Positions 53,881-64,000 of a DNA stretch of 64,000 nucleotides are shown here, piece after piece (positions within the stretch are counted from its first letter, which is position 1; every line of letters begins with the position of its first letter). A model generated the notes under the pieces. The model was not told the DNA's origin. It was given only the letters and a program-made list of their open reading frames with translations, and did not search any database. The stretch spans positions 48,466,533 through 48,530,532 of the forward strand of contig CM071568.1 in assembly GCA_036426205.1 (NCBI GenBank), written 5' to 3'. The position numbers were made by a program, and so were the translations under genes. Source of the DNA: Ascaphus truei (Eukaryota > Chordata > Amphibia > Anura > Ascaphidae).

Positions 53881-56690
53881 TGGCTGCGTCGAGCGCGTTG
53901 CGGATCACGGATCCTGACAGACCTGCAGTGAAGGGAAATGGAAGAGGAATCCTCTACCGTTTCTGGGTTAATAGCGCCGCGTTCACATAACGGCACTTTA
54001 CCGGCACTCAAAGGGTTGACGGATTACACGGGTGGTAGAAAGTTTAAAACCACTGGACTATACTTTTAAGCCATTAAGTACGTCTTTTTTTTTTTAACAC
54101 GATTGCAGTAGTTCCCGTCTATTGCACTAGGTGGGAGTACACTATAACTTTGTAAAATACGAGCAGAAGGGCTTTGCCTTCCTCAGTAACCCTCCCCCTC
54201 TCCATTTTTCAGGATGACAACACCTTTGAGGTTTATGACCATCAGGAGAATTTACTACTAAGTCCCGTACTGATGTAATGAAATGTAATATATGCTGTGT
54301 AATGAATTATGAGATGTTATTTGGTTTCAGGATTTTATTACTCCAATCAGTTATGACCATATTTCCTTTTATATGAGAACTCACACTTTAAACATACCAG
54401 ATGACTTTGTGAAACACCTAATGAAGTGTTTTTGTATAACACAAAGATATGTTAAAAAATAAATATTTTAATTTGGTGCTGTCAATATGTTTTAAGTCTC
54501 ATGAAGCAAACTTTGACATCAAAACACTTCAAAACATCTTTGTTTTGTTAAAAAAACATGCATAATTGACACTTGATTTTTTTTGAGGATAAGTGACTAT
54601 TAACACATACAGTAGGTACATATAAATATTTTACAAGTTTTTATCCTTGAAATTAAGGGTCAACAGAAGTTTTCTTTAGTTCTAAGAATAAATTGGTTAC
54701 ATCTTTTTGCTGAATAAAAAACAGGTTTACAGATTGGGAAAACAGCATTCAACTGCAAGTCAGTACTATATGTAATGTACTGTGTGGGTGTATTTTTACA
54801 CACACACTGACCTGCACATATTTTTTAGTAATGAAAATCCCCATCATGGGCAAGTAGTTTGCACACAGCAGCCTCCTGTTGGAAACAGGCGCAGCCAATG
54901 AAAGGCTGCAGATTCTGTTTTGTCCCTCCCTTGAACACCAGAATGTCAGGTTGTGAAATGAAGGACGAAGTCAGTCTACAGGAGAAGATTCAAGAGTTAG
55001 GAGCAGTGAAGAAACTCTCTGGAGCCCATGTATCCCTATCACACCCTGGCCTTAACTAATGAGAGCAGCAGTACAGGAGAGGAGCACACAATCACAGGAC
55101 TGCCTTCAGCATAGGAAGAATATAAAGCTAGTCTTGTGACAATACCAAACTAGGTCTAACCCCTGTAATTGGCACTTAGTTAACCCCTTGTGCCGCAAGC
55201 TAGAACTGGACTTGACTTGAGCCAGAGGCCGGTATTCTATCCTCCTTCCCGAGCCCACAGGCAACATGTAGACATGGGAGGCACCACCTCCTTAGTGTTG
55301 GAATTCTTCACATTGCCACGCCATGCGACGGTCAGTGACTCTGTGGTGATCTACTGTGCCCTATGTAATGAAGCCGTGTTAATGGACCGGCTGAGGATGA
55401 TCAGTCACCGTGATGTCTGGTAAAGGCTCAGTCTCAGTCCACACTGCTCTAAGAAAAGGTTAACTATCACAGTAAGTATATGGGCAATGAATGTTAATCA
55501 GCTTGCCCTGATGGAATGCTGGCACCAGATTACTTCTGTTATCTTCTGCCAGCTGCCACTAACCAAAACTCCAGGATTCTCAGAGAAGCCAAAGTTGAAT
55601 AACCCTCTACAATTTTAAAAGCATATGAGCCACTTTATAGAATTTCTGATCAAACCTTGCATACATAGGCAGGACTTCTATAAATGCTGCTGCTGACACC
55701 CTAAATCTTATCAATTAGTATTAGTGCTGCCACCTCCAACACACCATTCCATTGTCAAGGGAGGAAAGCATGCTCAAATGGGCTGTAACACCATGTAGTC
55801 CCCTCCGCTATGTGCACTTGTTGACATCTGTTTTAGAAGCACCCTCCTACTGTATAAACTATCAAGACCCCCTCCCGCTACTTCAACCAAATCTTGGTAC
55901 TGCCTTATTGGGAACATAGGCCCTGCTGGGTATTTTACAGCTGACTTGTGTCAGTCAGTCTCTCACTTCTCACTCACTATCTCCCTACAAGACCCCTGCA
56001 ACTGTGGCCGTAGTTGGCAATAAAAAACAGCTTTCTGTGTTTCTGAAAGGGAAAAAAGGAAAGTAGTATTCCTTCCCCCTCGCCCCCACACCCTTGCATT
56101 GCAGATGTTACAGTTAGTGCATCTATTCAGCACAAGCCAAGTGCTGTGCAAGCCAAGCCAGATGTTACATTTGGACTGGCAAAGCTAAGGACTGGCTTGT
56201 TTAAGCCCCCACAAAATGGTAGCAAAAAAATAAAGTTTCAATGATGCTATTGGTAATGGCAAGAATCATGGTGGTACTGAATTGAATGCTGGTGGCTTGT
56301 GGTGGATATTACTAATAGTTGTACATACAGTTAACAAACGGAACACTGTACTGGTAACCACATAGCGGTTAATATGTTTGTGGCTGATTGGCAACTCTGT
56401 ACAAGTGCTTTTCTGGCTTGTTTAAATACCCATGGAATGTTACAAAAGAGAAGACTAATTGACACGATCAACACCACTGGTAAATTCACAGCTGGCAATT
56501 ACAATTATGATGAGGGTGGTGGTAGTAATAGGCCATTGCAGAGATGGCAGTGGTGGCACTGTGGCAGCTCAGTCAGGATGTTCAGCACAGCACACAGTCA
56601 TCCAGTCAGTAAATAGAAAGTTGATTTGGAATGCAAATTGTCAAAAATTAACATTTCTACATAATCTATCATTTACCCAGCTTCCTTTTC
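53881..56690. other. Sequence without recognised gene or repeat family
   Basis: AT-rich, with several open frames of 60-80 codons lacking recognisable content. A possible short terminal exon (54213-54278, after TTTTTCAG, ending TAA, AATAAA at 54458-54463) is noted but not called. Confidence 0.4.
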
Positions 56691-57139
56691 AGAAGCTCGT
56701 AACATGGAGTCTGGCATACCATAGTCAGAAAATACGATGTTTGTTCATTTGAATGAAAGTAAAACGTTCACCGCTTCTACTAGATAGATTGCTTCGATGA
56801 TCTGTTACGATGGACCCATCAGTGCTGAACAACCGTTCAGATGGTCTGGACGGCTGCCCTCACTCCCACTTCCTTGTCTGTTTGCGGCCTCATCCACTGC
56901 AAAGTCTGTGAAAACATGTCCCATAGAGTGAGAATTACATTGGCTAGTATTACTAGCACTTTTACAGCTACCGCCACAACCATCATCACACCCTATCTCC
57001 ATGCCTTGGCTAGAGGTTGGAATTGGAGTACCACTTGAAGTAGATGTGTAACTGTGTCTGCTAATACTAATATCAGTACTCTTAATCCAAGTCATTGATG
57101 GTTCTGCTGTTTTATCAGTCACTGGTGTATTGGAGCGTT

Positions 57140-57255
57140 GGTCAGTCCTGGCTCGTGATGAGTCACCTTGAGAAAGGCAGTATTTGACTGCCGAAATGTT
57201 GGACTTTATAGCATATTAAACCTCCTTTTGAGTAAGACCGTGTGCCTGCTTCTTC
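57140..57255. repeat. PLE-type terminal fragment
   Basis: CTTGAGAAAGGCAGTATTTG, GCCGAAATGTTGGAC and AGTAAGACCGTGTGCCTGCT match the end structure of the PLE at 31305-32640. It is inserted in the hAT relic. Confidence 0.7.
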
Positions 57256-57554
57256 TTCTTCGTGATGAGTCTGACCATAGCCCTTCATTTTTATCTGGTG
57301 CCCTTTGCCTTTCTTCCTCCATCATCACTTGCACTCTAGAGACAAGTTTATCCCTGCACTGTGCTTCCTTCTTTCCCCCTAAGCACAAATTCTTTAATTT
57401 GCTCCTTAAAGAGGAGGTCTAGAAAAGGAACCAAAAGATAGTCCTCCTTAGTTTTAATGAATACTACAAATGGATAATTTCTCAGGCAGTTGAGCATGGT
57501 CAACCTCAACAATTTATAATTATCATGATTCACACACTTATGCTGCTTGCAAAC

Positions 57555-58045
57555 AAGGGTCCTATTTAGTAGAAAAAGAACATCCCACAGGCAGTACAAA
57601 GAACTCAGGGCCATCCCTTAAGGTTGGAGGAAAGGAGATTTCACCAGCAACAAAGGAAAGGGCTCTTTACAGTAAGGGCAGTTAAAATGTGGAATTCATT
57701 ACCCATGGAGACTGTGATGGAAGATACAATAGATTTGTTCAAAAAAAGGTTGAACATCTTTTTAGATAGGAAAGGTATACAGGGATATACCAAATAAGTA
57801 TACATGGGAAGGATGTTGAACCAGGGATTCATGCGATTGCCAATTCTTGGAGTCAGGAAGGAATTTATTTTTTCCCCTTATGATATATCATTGGATGATA
57901 TGACTCTTTTTTGTTTGCCTTCCTCTGGATCAATAAGTAAGTATAGATATAGGATAAAGTATCTGTTGTCTATATTTAGCATAGGTTGAACTTGATGGAT
58001 GTACGTCTTTTTTCAACCTCATCTACTATGTAACTATGTAAATAT
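57555..58045 (+). mobile_element. CR1/L2-like LINE 3' end
   Basis: It contains GTGGAATTCATTACCCATGG and AGGTTGAACATCTTTTTAGA, and ends TTGAACTTGATGGATGTACG...CAACCTCATCTACTATGTAA. This is the familiar 3' tail of a vertebrate CR1/L2 element and is 5' truncated. It is inserted in the hAT relic, so it is younger than that element. Confidence 0.8.
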
Positions 58046-58189
58046 GTGGGATGAGTTGGCTGATACCAGAGTTGTCACTGCTCACCAGAACTATAGTCTT
58101 CTCAAATTCCCTCAGTAGCTCAAACAGCTCTCTCATCATGCAAAAATTATGGTGTTATAGTCAGCACTCCAGATGTAAAGAAAAAAATG

Positions 58190-58560
58190 AGAGAGAAAGA
58201 GAAAAAAAAAGAAAATGAATGAATGTGGTGGGTTCTGGGGACAGAGATTGCTGGGATTGTGTGTTTCCCAATCATAAGTCACTGCACCAATTTCTTTAAA
58301 ATGTTGTCAAGTTCAATTGTCTTCTACACCATATCACAGTAACATTATCTTACATCTTCAGTTATACGCTTCCAAATAGTCTTGCACAGAATATTCAATT
58401 GTTCTTGTGTCTTGGGTTTGCTTAATTTCTTGTTGTTGGTTCAGTAACTATTTTGTCTCTGATATTTTCTTATCCTGTTTTTTTTGTGAGCGATTCCTCC
58501 AGTTTTTTGCGCTTTCAACTACAATCTTCATGAGTTTTTACAATTGTTTATTAAACTGTC
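58190..58560. other. AT-rich sequence, nothing recognised
   Basis: It includes a short GA-rich stretch near 58180-58225. It may be part of the adjoining LINE or hAT relic. Confidence 0.4.
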
Positions 58561-59140
58561 CCTATGCATCTTGGGCAATGTAAAGCGATTTTTCAGCTGC
58601 AGTTAAAATTCTCTGCTGTTATTCTTGAGGTTCCTAATGTTGATTGTTTTGTCTTCATTGTATTCAGTTTTCTTTTTTCGTCCTTGCATTCAGATGTCAT
58701 TGGCAGCGGTTAGGGACTGTGCAGTCTTCAATCAAGTGTTTCTTGTTAGCTAAGATATAGTCAAATTCATTGTTTATACTATTGGCTCCTCTCCATATTC
58801 ATTTTCTATTTGGATTTTTCTTGAAGACATAATGAATAATGTAGAAGTGTTCACATTCTACAATTTCTACCAATCTGTCTCCATGTATATTCCTATTGCC
58901 ATAATCATACTTACAGTACCAGTGGATGCTTCATATTTCTGCTTGGACCCAACCTCTGAATATAAATCTCCCATAATAATATTGAGGTGGCAATTTCCTC
59001 TGTTGAGGTGGTTGATTTAATTGAGAAATGTTTCTCTTCATTGCCTGTGTGACTTAATTTTGGGACATATACATGGATAATTTGGAGCTTGTATCTTTGT
59101 CAAGTGAATGATGATTCAGGCTGCTCTTTCCAAATAACTT
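58561..59140 (-). pseudogene. RTE-like LINE endonuclease relic
   Basis: The minus strand reads NIIMGDLYSEVGSKQKYE, then DYGNRNIHGDRLVEIVECEH and FKKNPNRKWIWRG. NNEFDYILANKKHLIEDCTV follows. The order (IIMGDFNAKVG, GxRNxxGxRLVEF, FKKKPxRKWTW, NEIDYIL) is that of the apurinic-type endonuclease of RTE LINEs. Internal frameshifts show that it is inactive. Confidence 0.8.
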
Positions 59141-59150
59141 TCATACTCCA

Positions 59151-59206
59151 CTATGTATGTATGTATGTATGTATGTATGTATGTATGTATGTATGTATGT
59201 ATGTAC
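59151..59206. repeat. (ATGT)n microsatellite
   Basis: About thirteen ATGT units directly left of the solo LTR. Confidence 0.95.
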
Positions 59207-59937
59207 TGTGATACAATCACTATCTCTAGGTGCTGGAATAGTATAGCTAGGGTAGAGTTCCAGCATACAAGCAGTTAATCTCCCCAGAAGAAGCTAGCCA
59301 CAGGTGCAGCAAATTAAATAAGCAGCACCCCTGAAGAAATAGGAGTTTTAAAAGTCAGGAAGTGGCCTGCACACAGAGACACTGCTTCTCCCCAGAGAAG
59401 GAGGGGGTGGGGGGGGGAGGGGGTAGAGAGTTCTCCCCAGCTAGGAAGAGGCTGGTACAGTCCCCTAGGCTCGCTGGACGGTGGTCGCAGAGCCTGCTGG
59501 AACTGCCTGGGTTGTAATCCCAGAAAGAAGGAAGTATGTGAGACTGCGCTGAAGCAGGGATGTCCTGTCCAGGATATTGGAACTACAGAGGGTTTCTCTG
59601 AACTCTTGTGAGGCAGAGCCCCCCCACAGAAACAGATAAGAGCTAAACATTATATTGCTGTGCCTAGAGACTGTGTATATCGTTTATATATAACAGTACA
59701 TGTTTTGGGGTGGTAACCATCTTAGCAAGCCACCCAGTTAGAAAGGGCTGGAGCTGTTGTTTAGTCAGTCTCCTATGAAGGAGTAGATGTTTATTTTATG
59801 ATTGATTTTGCCTTAAATGGACGGTGGGCCTGTTATTGTATTATTCAACCCCTGTAAATAAACCCTGTGTAGAGAAGTACAAAGTTTACTGCCTTAATAT
59901 GGGACGCAAGATACTGCAATGTGATGCGGACATCACA
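59207..59937 (+). mobile_element. Solo LTR, 731 bp
   Basis: It begins TGTGATACAATCAC and ends GATGCGGACATCACA. It has the TG...CA form with TGTGAT/ATCACA inverted ends, and AATAAA at 59857-59862 near the 3' end. Flanks GTAC and ATAC may be a 4 bp target duplication with one change. No internal region is attached. Confidence 0.7.
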
Positions 59938-60660
59938 ATACATACTTATATAAAAACAAACAGAATGTGAAGCAACTATACTGAAAACACATTTCTGCCA
60001 AAATATTTTCTACCTGCGTGGCCAAGAATATTTGAAAATATGTTTTATACGTTTGTTAATAAAAATGATAGAAGTGTAGCACACCAAAATAAAATTAAAT
60101 AGTTGTCGACAAACAAAATGAGAAAAACAAAAAAAGTAGATCTGTAGTGTAAGTAGGGTGTTAAAAACCTGGAGGGTCCATCATCTCTCCAGAACTACAA
60201 AAGAAGAGAAAGAAATGGTTAAATCAAACAAAAATTTATAAAACGTTCATGTAGATGTTTAGTCAGACAATCAAAATAATGGCACAGTCAATAGTTTGTA
60301 TGCAAAGCAGTTTTACCATTTGTTCATCCGAGATTCCTGTAAGAGACTTTCTATTTATCTATGAAAAATATGTATTTTTTTAAAGCACAAGTTAAGCTTT
60401 TCAGCAGTGTCTATCTTGAATGGAATGCATTTTATGTTACCAAGACATAAGTATAAAAAAACAGGACTCGGTGCAATATCTGTGTACTACTACTACTTGC
60501 CCACCTGTCCAGTGGGGTCAAATAAAAATACACATAGTGACGAGATAAGGTTTGTGAACCCGTTAGGAGTAGTTCAACACATTTCAAACCTAAAATGTTA
60601 TTGTTGCAGGGTACATGCAACCACACACGCGGGTTCTTTGGATAAGGCTTATTTATTTGA
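59938..60660. other. AT-rich sequence, nothing recognised
   Basis: No gene or repeat family was seen. Confidence 0.4.
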
Positions 60661-60684
60661 GACTTAAAACATACAGCACACCAA

Positions 60685-60825
60685 AAACAAAAAGCTTCTC
60701 AGCAAACAAAAGAAAATAGCTTCTTCTTCAACAGACAAAACAAAATAGCTTCTTTTTAGCAGACAGAACAAAATAGCTTCTCTTTAGCAGACAAAACAAA
60801 AATAAGGCAGCTTCTCTTTTGTATG
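60685..60825. repeat. Short tandem repeat, about 30 bp unit, four copies
   Basis: Units of ACAAAATAGCTTCTTTTTAG plus CAGAC, degenerate. Confidence 0.8.
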
Positions 60826-61029
60826 CAACACCTTGATTATGCAGCTGGGGTCAGACTAATTAAGCAGCCCTTCTCAACTTAACCTCGTCACTGCTGCACT
60901 GCAAGCCTAAACATAGATTTTCCAGGCATATGGCTGGTGACGTTCATTCACCCTGTCACAGTTATCATATCTTAATCTAAGTCCTAATAATAGATAAAGA
61001 TAACCTGATCAAACAAAGGATTAAACATT

Positions 61030-61755
61030 CAATATCCATGTGTGAAAAAGCATGTGAACCTTTAGATTCAGTACCTGGTGGCACCCCCTTGAGCAGCAAT
61101 TACTACAATTACGTGTATCCTATAACTGCGGGTCAGTCTCTCACATCGGTTTTGAGTAATCTTGGCCGATTCCTCCTTACAAGAGGGCTTCCTTGCATGG
61201 ACAGCTCGCTTAAGGTCCTATCACAAAATTTTGATGGGGTTTAGTTCCGGACTTTGACTAGGCCATTCTAAAATGCGGATTTTCTTCTTCAGCGATCCTT
61301 TAGTAGATATGCTTGTATATTTAGGATCATTGGCGTGCTGCATGACCCACTCAATGTGAATCATCTTTTTTTCTATATCCTTTTCTATATCCTTCCATGA
61401 ACACCATTATTTTTCAATCTTTTTCTGATAGTTGAGTCATGAACACTCACATTAGCTAAGGCGAGTGTAGCCTTCAGATCCTTGGATGTTACCCTGGGGT
61501 TCTTTGTGACTTCCTGGATGATTTGCCGGTTTCTACTTGGAGAAATTTTGATAAAACGATTGTTCCTGGGTAGAGTGACTGTGGTCTTGAACTTTCTCCA
61601 TTTGTAGACTGTTTGTCTGACAGTGAATTAGTGGAAACCCAAATCCTTTGATATTGTTTTGACACCCTTTCTAAACTGATAAGCATCAATAATTGCTTTT
61701 CTAAGGTCCTCAGTGATATATTTTGATCATGGCATGACGTGTTTCCACACACCTA
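61030..61755 (-). pseudogene. Tc1/mariner-like transposase relic
   Basis: The minus strand reads TVRQTVYKWRKFKTTVTLPR, then ISPSRNRQIIQEVTKNPRVT, SKDLKATLALANVSVHDSTI and [12 protein letters not shown]. This is the N-terminal DNA-binding region of Tc1-like transposases. The rest is frameshifted or replaced (61250-61380 still has Tc1-like wording in nucleotide form). It is inactive. Confidence 0.8.
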
Positions 61756-62137
61756 TTTGGTTTTTATTGTGCAGAGACACATTAACCAATACATGTGGCA
61801 TGTGCATAACTTTAACATCCATTCCAATCAACACACATGCGTTACAGCTGCATTACACATGTGTGTTATCTACACCCATAAGCATGTTCAAATTCAAATA
61901 AATACACATTGCATATCATTGGTAAAGCAAAAACGACTATTTTGTCCAATACAGGCTCCATATCTGTAAGACTGTTTAAGGTTTTCATACCTGAATATTT
62001 GAAGGTATGCAAAGATGCACCCCATCATTGATAAACAATGTTTTAAACGATCTATGCTTCTTTATTTCTAAACAAAAAAAAATTTAGTTGCTATTTTCAC
62101 TCCCCTAGCATTACAATAGCCCACAAAAGTATGTAAG

Positions 62138-63882
62138 TGTAACGGGTTTCCCCCCCCCCCCCAATCGCAGATTATACTGTGTGGGTGCAGGAAAAATATA
62201 TTGTTACTCAGTGTGGTGCATAACCTGTTGGCTTACAGGAGGGCTGAGCTTCCGCCACGGGGAACCTGGGGCAATTATACTATGGACAACCACTTACGTT
62301 CGGTACAGCGCCTCCACCTGCGATGACTCCCACCAGAGGGGGAGTGATTCCTCGCAGGACAATCAATAAACACATACACAGTGATTTATATATTAACTAA
62401 TACCTTTACTACATGCATAGAGAATATCATCACATCAATCATAACCTGTGTCCCTCTCACGAGGAGACACTAACCGTGACGTCTCGCAGGACGCTTCCCC
62501 AACACCAGGTGATCCCACCCAGTGTCCAAAGAACCCCACCCAATGTCCCGCACTCTTGCAGAGAGTCAATGGGTGACTGCGCAGTCACTATTTAAGCTAA
62601 GGGCCCGGTGGTGCACTTAGAACTGTAGATACCTGCCGAGCACTCCGGTGCTTGGATCAGCAACGCTTCACAAAGGGTCAGACGTGCGATGAATCCGTCT
62701 GATCCTATCCTGGTGATATTCTCTGTGGACCCCAACGTGGATCCGAACCGCTTAAACAGGAACAGCAGCAGCCGCTGTGTCCCTATCTAGTCTAAGTGGC
62801 ACGTGCTACACTATAGGCCATCCCTATAGTACAGCAACCTGTAGTGGCTTTGGGGAAACTCCTAGGGGCCTACAGGGGTTAATGACCTGTACCACTCCCC
62901 TAACTCTCTAAGTCCCCTAAGCCTCACTAATCCCAGCGCCTGCAGCAACAAGCTGTGACCCACTGGATGTTGGCAGCCAACGTGCTGCACAACAAGGTGC
63001 CTGCCTGTCAGACCTCACAGCACTGAACCGCTGGACTCTGACAAGCAGCACTCTAAACTAAGGGCAGCGCCTATCTTGCCTCCCTCAGCATTACCCACTA
63101 CCCTAGTGGGGGTTGGGGCCTACCTGGGTGTGGGGGTACCTATAGGCCGCAGGAGCTGTACTTCTCCCGCGCCCCTTCCTTCCCTCACAGCTCCCCTGCT
63201 CCAACGGCAACACCTGATGACAGGGTCCCTCTCTCTAGAGCAGTCCCTGGCACACTTCTCTCTCAGAGTAACTAGCTACGCTCCTCAGACCCTGGGGTGC
63301 TGCCTATACAGTTGCCTGACTCATGTACCCTACCTCCTTCCCTGGGCTGCTCGTCCGGTCCCTGACTCACTCCTAACGTGCTCCAAGCCCGCCAATGTAT
63401 CTCTTCTGCAGGGGCTTCCTAAGCCCTATTGGCTCCCTGGTGTCACGTGGGGCGCACAAAGGCTCTTGGGATATGTAGTCCCAGCTCAGAGCCTTCCCTG
63501 GTAGGCTAGGGCTTCGCGGGCTTTTCCTACCCTGCACTGCGCTTGCGCAAGCTTCCTCTGGCTGCCCTAACCTCCCCTGAGCGCTCCCTACTCTCGCGCG
63601 ACTACTCTGGGGGCCTTCCGCGCTATCGTGTCCCTGCGCATGCGCAACCCGCATCGCAATGGCGGCGTCCTGCTTCACCGGCCGCCGGGACCTTAGAGAC
63701 ACGACCGCGGCCTTAGCAACGGCCCGATCGCGTCCCCAGCAACCGGCCGCAGGCGGGGGAAGCCACGCTGCTCCCTGCTCCAGCCCCCACCCTTGGAAGC
63801 AGCCGTCGGGTCTGTCGGCACCCGCGACCGCGCTGCACCAAGGGAGGGGGGTCTCCAGGAGCCACGGGAGCTCCAGGCTACA
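62138..63882 (-). mobile_element. Probable 3' LTR of a minus-strand retroelement, about 1.75 kb, CpG-rich
   Basis: On the minus strand it starts TGTAGCCTGGAGCTCC and ends GAAACCCGTTACA, the TG...CA form with TGTA/TACA ends. Immediately before the start on that strand is CCAGGGGGAGAG, a polypurine tract as expected next to a 3' LTR. The element interior would lie at 63883 and beyond the window. The right half is CpG-rich. A gene promoter is the alternative reading of the GC-rich part. No target duplication or poly(A) signal was confirmed. Confidence 0.5.
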
Positions 63883-64000
63883 CTCTCCCCCTGGTGAAAA
63901 ACCCAACGCCCTCGCTTGGGGCACGACATCAATCGGCATAAGTTTTATATAATTAAAATGCTGTGCATAGAAAATACAACTTATTTCGACTTTACACAAC

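Larger units (their letters stand above)
56690..58160 (-). pseudogene. hAT transposase relic, minus strand, split by younger repeats
   Basis: The minus strand near 56740-56830 reads SERLFSTDGSIVTDHRSNLS, the hAT C-terminal dimerisation motif (typical SERLFSxAGxIVxxRRxxL). Further upstream in the reading direction lie HDNYKLLRLTMLNCLRNYPF near 57440-57540 and MMRELFELLREFEKTIVLVS with SQLIP near 58050-58150. Two unrelated repeats are inserted (57140-57255 and 57555-58045). The DDE catalytic residues cannot be placed in what remains. It is a dead DNA transposon. Confidence 0.75.

Noticed and set aside
63600..63930. CpG island and promoter of the next cellular gene
   Set aside because: The block has NRF1-like GCGCATGCGC and high CpG, but the TGTA/TACA ends and adjoining polypurine tract fit an LTR better. 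No coding exon was recognised nearby.
63373..63999. Minus-strand open frame of 208 codons at the right edge
   Set aside because: It lies mostly inside a CpG-rich probable LTR, where stop codons are rare. No domain was recognised. Its first part could be the end of a retroelement frame, but the evidence is too thin.

Overview
This is a 64 kb stretch of vertebrate nuclear DNA, most probably from an amphibian (likely a frog or toad). Two conserved nuclear genes for mitochondrial proteins lie in the same order and orientation: the last three coding exons of MTERF3 (4.37-7.29 kb, + strand) and UQCRB (about 19.7-29.04 kb, + strand). From memory, the two genes are also neighbours in mammals. The rest is almost entirely transposable elements and their remnants. 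The mix of CR1/L2-like and RTE-like LINEs, several Penelope-like element (PLE) families, PIF/Harbinger-type and hAT-type MITEs, a Tc1-like relic and LTR elements fits an amphibian. The species call is an inference.

Layout. 0-3.6 kb: decayed CR1-like LINE in an MTERF3 intron. 4.37-7.35 kb: end of MTERF3, including a repeat whose minus strand carries a complete hammerhead-ribozyme consensus. 7.35-19.7 kb: intergenic, with hAT and Harbinger MITEs, two partial PLE copies in tandem, an LTR, fold-back repeats and a 1.8 kb purine-rich minisatellite. 19.7-29.2 kb: UQCRB, whose second intron holds a nest of inverted repeats around a minus-strand PLE. 29.6-34.1 kb: a fold-back element split by another PLE that has inverted ends. 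35.48-47.23 kb: a very large inverted repeat, with arms of about 5.96 and 5.46 kb around a spacer of about 0.34 kb. 47.0-48.9 kb: another PLE with inverted ends. 49-64 kb: LTR-like sequences, a palindromic MITE, a hAT transposase relic cut up by later insertions, an RTE relic, a solo LTR, a Tc1-like relic and a CpG-rich, probably minus-strand, LTR at the right edge.

The two genes act in the mitochondrion: MTERF3 in control of mtDNA transcription and mitoribosome biogenesis, UQCRB as a small matrix-side subunit of respiratory complex III. Nothing in the window shows that they are co-regulated. The most unusual content is structural: the 11.8 kb palindrome, repeated inverted ends on PLEs, and hammerhead or hammerhead-like motifs at several repeat ends. 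No bacterial-type operons, CRISPR arrays, tRNA or rRNA genes were recognised. Many long open frames, especially those at 15.7-17.6 kb, are low-complexity artefacts.
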